Assembly (NCBI GenBank): GCA_018715585.1
Contig: DVLH01000119.1
Coordinates: 1-6,901, forward strand
Origin: Candidatus Aphodomonas merdavium
GTDB lineage: Bacteria > Bacillota > Clostridia > Christensenellales > Aristaeellaceae
Direction of reading: 5' to 3'
Length of the DNA: 6,901 nt
The number at the start of each line of letters is the position of its first letter. Within the stretch, counting starts at the first letter, position 1. The translations under genes and the position numbers were made by a program. Under the pieces are notes generated by a model that saw only the letters and a program-made list of their open reading frames with translations, was not told where the DNA came from and made no database searches. Below, piece by piece: positions 1 to 4,388 of this stretch.

Positions 1-6
1 CTGTTT

Positions 7-16
7 CAAACGTTTG
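7..16. repeat. 10-bp perfect palindrome CAAACGTTTG
   Basis: CAAACGTTTG is its own reverse complement and lies in the AT-rich intergenic DNA, about 25 bp (centre to centre) from the larger palindrome at 29-45. It would fall in the untranslated leader of a leftward transcript. It has the CG centre of a CcpA cre site but lacks the flanking G and C that define that site, so I do not call it cre. A 10-bp palindrome can occur by chance; its role is unknown. Confidence 0.25.
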
Positions 17-28
17 TTAGTTTATTAA

Positions 29-45
29 TATACTATAATAGTATA
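29..45. promoter_or_regulatory. 17-nt perfect palindrome, candidate operator
   Basis: TATACTAT-A-ATAGTATA is a perfect inverted repeat with 8-bp arms around one central base. It covers the -10 hexamer (45-40) and the expected start point (about 33) of the leftward promoter, where a dimeric repressor would block initiation. The arms are AT-only apart from one C and one G, so I cannot name a regulator family from them. Alternatives are chance symmetry in AT-rich DNA, or a rightward -10 (TATAAT at 34-39) that lacks a good -35. Confidence 0.45.
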
Positions 46-68
46 ACATCTTGCACCGAACGAGTCAA
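40..68 (-). promoter_or_regulatory. Divergent (leftward) sigma-A-type promoter
   Basis: On the minus strand, TTGACT (68-63) is followed after 17 nt by TATACT (45-40). The bases just before the -10 read TGT, which gives an extended -10 (TGn). Each hexamer has five of six consensus bases and the spacing is ideal. Transcription would start near position 33 and leave the window to the left. This implies a divergently oriented gene just outside the window, which I cannot see. Its -35 is only about 23 bp from the -35 of the rightward gcv promoter. Confidence 0.55.
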
Positions 69-91
69 AGAAAAACGCAACGGCTCTCTGC

Positions 92-119
92 TTGAAAAAA
101 CCCCGTTTCCTTGTATAAT
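92..119 (+). promoter_or_regulatory. gcv operon promoter (sigma-A type)
   Basis: TTGAAA (92-97) and a perfect TATAAT (114-119) are separated by 16 nt. The expected start is near 126-127, which leaves a leader of only about 30 nt before the gcvT ATG. That leader is far too short to hold a glycine riboswitch, the usual control of gcv operons in many Bacillota. Control is therefore more likely at the promoter itself. The promoter should drive gcvT, gcvH, gcvPA, gcvPB and, because no terminator is seen, addA. Confidence 0.7.
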
Positions 120-125
120 GGAAAC
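105..125. promoter_or_regulatory. Inverted repeat over the gcv -10, candidate operator
   Basis: GTTTCC (105-110) and GGAAAC (120-125) are perfect 6-bp complementary arms with 9 nt between them. The -10 hexamer lies wholly inside the spacer. A second, bulged pairing is also possible between TTTCCTTGT (106-114) and the ACAAAGGAAA stretch at 124-133. A repressor binding here would cover the -10 and the start site. The arms are short, so this is a candidate only. Confidence 0.3.
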
Positions 126-157
126 AAAGGAAATCGTTTGCGAAAGGGGAAGTGAAA

Positions 158-1240
158 ATGGCCGAGGGCAAAAAAACACCGTTGTACGACCGCCACAGGG
201 CTTTGGGCGGCGAAATGGTGGAGTTTGGCGGTTGGGCGCTGCCCGTGCGGTATACCTCTATTCTTGCCGAGCATAAGGCCGTGCGCGAGGCATGCGGGCT
301 TTTCGATGTTTCCCATATGGGGGAAATAACGGCGGAAGGCGAGGGGGCGCTGGCGTTTTTGAACGCACTGTGCACCAATTCGTTTGACGGCATGGTCGAC
401 GGGCGCTGCCGCTATTCTCCGATGTGCTACGACGACGGAGGGACTGTGGACGATTTGATCGTCTACAAGCGCGGCGAAGGGCGGTATCTGATCATCGTCA
501 ACGCGGCCAACTGCGAAAAGGATGAAGCATGGATGCGCGCGCACCTGACGCCGGAAGTAACGCTGAAAAACGTTTCCGACCGCGTCGCCCAGCTGGCGCT
601 GCAAGGGCCCGCCTACCGCGAGGTGCTTGCAAAGGCAGGCGTTTTGGGCGAGCTGCCGGTGAAAAACTACTCGTTCTGCGAAGGGGTGCTCGTGGCAGGC
701 TGGCCATGCCTTGTTTCCCGCACGGGGTACACGGGCGAGCCGGGTGTGGAAATCTACTGCCGTCCCGACGATGCGGCGCTCATCCACGAGGCGCTGACGG
801 AGGCGGGCGCTGTCCCGTGCGGCCTGGGCGCGCGCGATACGCTGCGCTTTGAATGCGCTATGCCGCTGTATGGCCATGAGCTCTCTGCCGAAATTACGCC
901 GCTGGAGTGCGGGCTGAAATCGTTTGTTAAGCTGGAAAAAGAAAGCTTTACAGGCAAGGAGGCGCTTGCGGCAAAGAATCCTCCCGCAAGGCGCCGGATT
1001 GGGCTGGAGTTGCTGGATAAAGGCATCGCGCGCGAACATTACCCGGTCTTTGACGCGGCGGGCCGCGAGGTTGGGTTTGTCACCAGCGGCATGCCCGCGC
1101 CTACCGTCGGGAAAAACCTGGCGATGGCCCTCGTCGCGGCGGACGCGGCGCAGGAAGAGGAACTGTTTATCGGCGTGCGCACAAGGAAACTCAGGGCCGG
1201 GCGCGTCCCGCTGCCCTTTTATAAGAGCGAAAACAAATAA
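158..1240 (+). CDS. gcvT: Aminomethyltransferase (glycine cleavage system T-protein)
   Basis: GcvT transfers the methylene group from the aminomethyl-lipoyl arm of GcvH to tetrahydrofolate, giving 5,10-methylene-THF and ammonia in the cytoplasm. The product is 360 residues, the family's normal size. Visible landmarks are the N-terminal FGGWALPVRY (23-32), FDVSHMGE (49-56), the acidic pair D98-D99 in GGTVDDLIVY (the region of the conserved folate-site Asp), SRTGYTGE (187-194), GLGARDTLR (222-230) and a C-terminal barrel domain with VTSGMPAPTVGKN. The ATG at 158 is chosen because the ribosome site AGGGGA (145-150) lies 7 nt before it. An in-frame GTG at 152 would be only 1 nt from that site. 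The gene opens the operon, about 30 nt after the predicted start of transcription. Codons 5-7 contain an A7 run (170-176). Confidence 0.97.
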   Translation: MAEGKKTPLYDRHRALGGEMVEFGGWALPVRYTSILAEHKAVREACGLFDVSHMGEITAEGEGALAFLNALCTNSFDGMVDGRCRYSPMCYDDGGTVDDLIVYKRGEGRYLIIVNAANCEKDEAWMRAHLTPEVTLKNVSDRVAQLALQGPAYREVLAKAGVLGELPVKNYSFCEGVLVAGWPCLVSRTGYTGEPGVEIYCRPDDAALIHEALTEAGAVPCGLGARDTLRFECAMPLYGHELSAEITPLECGLKSFVKLEKESFTGKEALAAKNPPARRRIGLELLDKGIAREHYPVFDAAGREVGFVTSGMPAPTVGKNLAMALVAADAAQEEELFIGVRTRKLRAGRVPLPFYKSENK

Positions 1241-1252
1241 GGAGGGCTTGCT

Positions 1253-1639
1253 ATGATACCGCAGGAGCGCAAGTACACGAAGGACCATGAATGGGTGCTT
1301 ATCGACGGGGACACCGCGACCGTGGGCATTACCGACTATGCCCAGCATTCCCTTGGGGACATCGTGTTTGTGGAACTGCCCGCCGTGGGCGACACCATCG
1401 AAGCGGGCGGCCGCCTGGCTGTCGTTGAGTCCGTCAAGGCGGCGTCGGATGTGTTCAGCGCCGTTGCCGGCGAGGTTGTCGAGGTGAACGAGGCGCTGGA
1501 GGACGCGCCGGAAAAGCTGAACGAGGAACCGTGGGATGCGTTTATCGCGAAGCTGCGCATTGCGCCGCAGGGCGTGGAAGGTTTGCTGGACGCGACGGCC
1601 TATGCGGCGCTTGTGGCGGAGGAGGAAGCAAAAGAATGA
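1253..1639 (+). CDS. gcvH: Glycine cleavage system H-protein (lipoyl carrier)
   Basis: GcvH is the small shuttle of the complex. Its lipoyl-lysine accepts the aminomethyl group from the P-protein, presents it to GcvT and is then reoxidised by the L-protein. The product is 128 residues, normal for the family. The lipoylation site is K62 in AVVESVKAASD, preceded by the conserved HEW (12-14) and LGDIVFVELPAVGD (34-47). A strong ribosome site, AAGGAGGG (1239-1246), lies 6 nt before the ATG, in a 12-nt gap after gcvT. One oddity is at residues 93-100 (PWDAFIAK), where most family members have a Gly-Trp pair before the hydrophobic-x-Lys; here it is A96-F97. S-A-V-A-G (69-73) also replaces the more usual S/A-P-V-S-G. 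Lipoate attachment enzymes are not encoded in the window. Confidence 0.97.
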   Translation: MIPQERKYTKDHEWVLIDGDTATVGITDYAQHSLGDIVFVELPAVGDTIEAGGRLAVVESVKAASDVFSAVAGEVVEVNEALEDAPEKLNEEPWDAFIAKLRIAPQGVEGLLDATAYAALVAEEEAKE

Positions 1640-2955
1640 GAACGTATGTTCCCATTACGGACGCGGAGCGCAAGCAGATGCTCGAGACGATCGGCGTTTC
1701 GTCGATGGAGGAGCTGCTTTGCGACGTGCCCGAGAGCGTGCGCCTGAAAGGGCCGCTGCAGCTGCCGCGCGGGCAGAGCGAAGCGGACGTGCTGCGGGCC
1801 ATGCAAGCCTATGCGGCGGAAAACGCGCCGGAACGGCCGTTATTCCGTGGCGGCGGGGCGTATTATCACTTCATTCCCGCAATTGTGGACGCGCTGACGG
1901 AGCGCGGCGAGCTGCTGACGGCCTACACGCCCTACCAGGCGGAGATGAGCCAGGGCATGCTGCAGGCCATTTATGAATACCAATCGCTGATGTGCCGCCT
2001 GACGGGGATGGACGTTTCCAACGCTTCCGTCTATGACGGGGCGACGGCGGCGGCCGAGGCGATGACGATGTGCCGCGAGGCGGCGCGCAAAAAGAAGATG
2101 CTCGTCTCCGAGGGCGTGCTGCCCTATGTGCGCGAGGTGCTGGAAACGTATGCGCCCGGCGCGGGGATTGAGCTTGTAACGGTGCCGCTGCGCGGCGGGG
2201 TGACGGATCTGGACGCGCTGCGCGCCGCGGCGGAGGGCGCGGCCGGGCTGATCGCCGCCACGCCCAACTGCTACGGCATCCTGGAAGATTTGGCACCAAT
2301 GGCGGACATCATGCACGAAAACAAGGCGCTGCTTGTCTCCTACGTGGAGCCTTTCTCGCTGGCGCTCGTGAAAAAACCGGGCGCGCTCGGGGCGGACATT
2401 GCCGTGGGCGAAGGGCAGCCGCTGGGGATCCCGCTGAGCTTTGGCGGGCCGTATCTGGGCTTTATGACGGCAAAACAGAAGCTGCTGCGCCTGCTGCCGG
2501 GGCGGATTGTCGGGGAGACGGTGGACGAGGAGGGCAACCGCTGCTATGTGCTCACGCTGCAAGCGCGAGAGCAGCACATCCGCCGGGAAAAGGCGCAGAG
2601 TAACATCTGCTCCAATGAAGGGCTGTGCGCCGTGCGCGCCGCCATCTACCTGACAGCGATGGGGCCGCAGGGGATGCGCGAGGCGGCGGAGGCATGCCTG
2701 CGCAACGCGCATGCGCTGGCGGAGCGGATCTGTTCCGTGCCCGGCTTCCGCCTGGCGTATCCGGACAAACCGTTCTTCCTGGAATTTTTGATCGCCTCCG
2801 ACCTGCCGGCGCGCAGCGTCGACGGCGCGCTGCGCGAGGCCGGCATTGTCGGCGGGCTGCAGCTGGACGCGCACCATATGCTCTGGTGCGCTACGGAGAT
2901 GAACACGATGGCTGAAATGGATGCGGTGAAGGCCGCGCTGGAGGTGTTTGCATGA
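1636..2955 (+). CDS. gcvPA: Glycine dehydrogenase (decarboxylating) subunit 1, P-protein N-terminal half
   Basis: This is the alpha half of the split P-protein. With GcvPB it decarboxylates glycine on PLP and loads the remaining aminomethyl group onto lipoyl-GcvH. The product is 439 residues, close to the usual 440-450. Family landmarks are FRGGGAYYHFIPA (70-82), TAYTPYQAEMSQG (95-107), NASVYDGATAAAEA (129-142), GEGQPLGIPLSFGGPYLGF (258-276), GRIVGETVDEEG (289-300) and LQAREQHIRREKAQSNIC (308-325). This half lacks the PLP-binding lysine, as expected. The ATG at 1636 overlaps the gcvH stop as ATGA and follows a strong ribosome site GGAGGAGGAA (1618-1627) at 8 nt. A longer reading from 1531 would overlap gcvH by over 100 nt and adds no family-like sequence. 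The overlap suggests translational coupling. Confidence 0.96.
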   Translation: MRTYVPITDAERKQMLETIGVSSMEELLCDVPESVRLKGPLQLPRGQSEADVLRAMQAYAAENAPERPLFRGGGAYYHFIPAIVDALTERGELLTAYTPYQAEMSQGMLQAIYEYQSLMCRLTGMDVSNASVYDGATAAAEAMTMCREAARKKKMLVSEGVLPYVREVLETYAPGAGIELVTVPLRGGVTDLDALRAAAEGAAGLIAATPNCYGILEDLAPMADIMHENKALLVSYVEPFSLALVKKPGALGADIAVGEGQPLGIPLSFGGPYLGFMTAKQKLLRLLPGRIVGETVDEEGNRCYVLTLQAREQHIRREKAQSNICSNEGLCAVRAAIYLTAMGPQGMREAAEACLRNAHALAERICSVPGFRLAYPDKPFFLEFLIASDLPARSVDGALREAGIVGGLQLDAHHMLWCATEMNTMAEMDAVKAALEVFA

Positions 2956-4388
2956 GCCGGAGCGTGCTGGAAACCTGTTTTGAAATGAGCCGGCCCGGCC
3001 GCAGGGGCGCGGATGTGCCCGCCTGCGAAGCGCCGCCTTGTCCGTACGCGATCCCGCAGGGGATGCGTGACGAGACCCCCCTGGCGCTGCCGGAACTCTC
3101 GGAGGTTGACGTTGTGCGCCACTACACGGCGCTTTCCCGCCGCAACCATGGCGTGGACAACGGCTTTTATCCGCTCGGCTCGTGCACGATGAAATATAAT
3201 CCCCGTATGAACGAGCAGGCGGCCTCCTACTTTGCTAAGCTGCATCCGCTGCTGTCGCAAAAGGATATGCAGGGCGCGCTGCATCTTTGTTACGACCTGC
3301 AAAACGCGCTGTGTGAGATTACCGGCATGGACGCGATGACGCTGCAGCCTGCGGCGGGCGCCCATGGCGAGCTGACGGGCCTTTTGCTCATCCGCGCGTA
3401 TTTTCAAAAGCGCGGCGAGCTTGCGCAGCGGCGCAAAATGCTCGTGCCCGACAGCGCCCACGGCACAAACCCCGCCAGCGCGGCAATGGCCGGCTTTACG
3501 GTGGCCGTTGTGCCCTCCGCGCCGGACGGCGGCGTCGATTTGGAGGCGCTGCGCGCGATGGCAGGCCCCGATACGGCGGGCCTGATGCTGACCAACCCCA
3601 ACACGCTCGGCCTGTTTGAGCGGAACATTGAGGCGGTGGCGGAGATCGTGCATGGCGCGGGCGGCCTCCTGTATTACGATGGGGCGAACCTGAACGCCGT
3701 CATGGGTATTTCGCGCCCGGGGGATATGGGGTTTGACGTGGTACACCTGAACCTGCACAAGAGCTTTTCCACGCCGCACGGCGGCGGCGGCCCCGGCGCG
3801 GGCCCCGTGGGGTGCAAGCAGGCGCTTGCGCCGTTTTTGCCCCGGCCAACCGTCACCTACGAGGGCGGGCGTTATACGCTCAAGATGGACCTGCCGGACA
3901 CCATCGGCAAGGTACGCGCGTTCTATGGCAACTTCGGCGTATGCGTCAAGGCGATGGCGTATCTGCTCAAGCTCGGCTGCGACGGGCTGCGCCAGGCCAG
4001 CGAGACGGCCGTGCTCAATGCGAACTATGTAATGGCGCGCCTCAAGCATGCCTACCGCGTCGATTTTGACCGGCCATGCATGCACGAGTTCGTCCTTTCC
4101 ACGGCGAACATCCATGGCCTGACGGCGACGGACGTAGCAAAGGGGATTATCGATCACGGCATGCACCCGCCGACGGTGTATTTCCCGCTCATCGTCCATG
4201 AGGCGATGATGATTGAACCGACGGAAACGGAGGGGAAGGAAACGCTCGACGCGTTTTGCGACGCAATGCTCGCGCTGGCCGCAGAGGCGCGCGAGGACGT
4301 GGCGGCGCTTTCCCGCTATCCCGTCACAACGCCCTGCGGACGGCCGGACCAGACGCTGGCCGCAAGAAAGCCGAAGGTTAGGGATTAA
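2952..4388 (+). CDS. gcvPB: Glycine dehydrogenase (decarboxylating) subunit 2, P-protein C-terminal half
   Basis: This is the beta half of the split P-protein and carries the cofactor. The product is 478 residues, close to the usual 480-490. The PLP-binding lysine is K270 in HLNLHKSFSTPHGGGGPGAG (265-284). Other family motifs are FEMSRPGRRGADVP (10-23), YTALSRRNHGVDNGFYPLG (58-76) followed by SCTMKYNP (77-84), PAAGAHGELTGL (133-144), DSAHGTNPASAAMAGF (167-182), the TNPNTLGLFE stretch and, near the C-terminus, MIEPTETEGKETLD. The ATG overlaps the gcvPA stop as ATGA, with a ribosome site GGAGG (2940-2944) 7 nt upstream, so the two subunits are probably made in step. All catalytic landmarks I know are intact. 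The stop codon directly abuts the next gene's ATG. Confidence 0.97.
   Translation: MSRSVLETCFEMSRPGRRGADVPACEAPPCPYAIPQGMRDETPLALPELSEVDVVRHYTALSRRNHGVDNGFYPLGSCTMKYNPRMNEQAASYFAKLHPLLSQKDMQGALHLCYDLQNALCEITGMDAMTLQPAAGAHGELTGLLLIRAYFQKRGELAQRRKMLVPDSAHGTNPASAAMAGFTVAVVPSAPDGGVDLEALRAMAGPDTAGLMLTNPNTLGLFERNIEAVAEIVHGAGGLLYYDGANLNAVMGISRPGDMGFDVVHLNLHKSFSTPHGGGGPGAGPVGCKQALAPFLPRPTVTYEGGRYTLKMDLPDTIGKVRAFYGNFGVCVKAMAYLLKLGCDGLRQASETAVLNANYVMARLKHAYRVDFDRPCMHEFVLSTANIHGLTATDVAKGIIDHGMHPPTVYFPLIVHEAMMIEPTETEGKETLDAFCDAMLALAAEAREDVAALSRYPVTTPCGRPDQTLAARKPKVRD

Noticed and set aside
34..39. Plus-strand TATAAT as a second rightward promoter
   Set aside because: No adequate -35 is found at 15-19 nt upstream. 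The hexamer is explained by the palindrome centre.
152..157. GTG at 152 as the gcvT start
   Set aside because: It lies only 1 nt after the AGGGGA ribosome site. The ATG at 158 has normal 7-nt spacing.
1..157. Glycine riboswitch
   Set aside because: The predicted leader is about 30 nt, and no aptamer-like GC-rich helices are seen in this AT-rich stretch. A riboswitch further left cannot be excluded.
65..1348. Long minus-strand open frame (427 codons) opposite gcvT
   Set aside because: It is in the antisense register where each codon pairs with a sense codon (pos1 with pos3), so it stays open because the sense gene avoids TTA, CTA and TCA codons. It has no recognisable domain and lies opposite a certain gene.
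1531..1635. Longer start for gcvPA at 1531
   Set aside because: The added 35 residues are Gly/Cys/Arg-rich, unlike the family, and overlap gcvH. The ATG at 1636 has a strong ribosome site and an ATGA overlap.
4341..4362. Possible terminator hairpin near the end of gcvPB (CGGCC...GGCCG)
   Set aside because: The stem is only 5 bp, lies inside the coding sequence, and no T-run follows.
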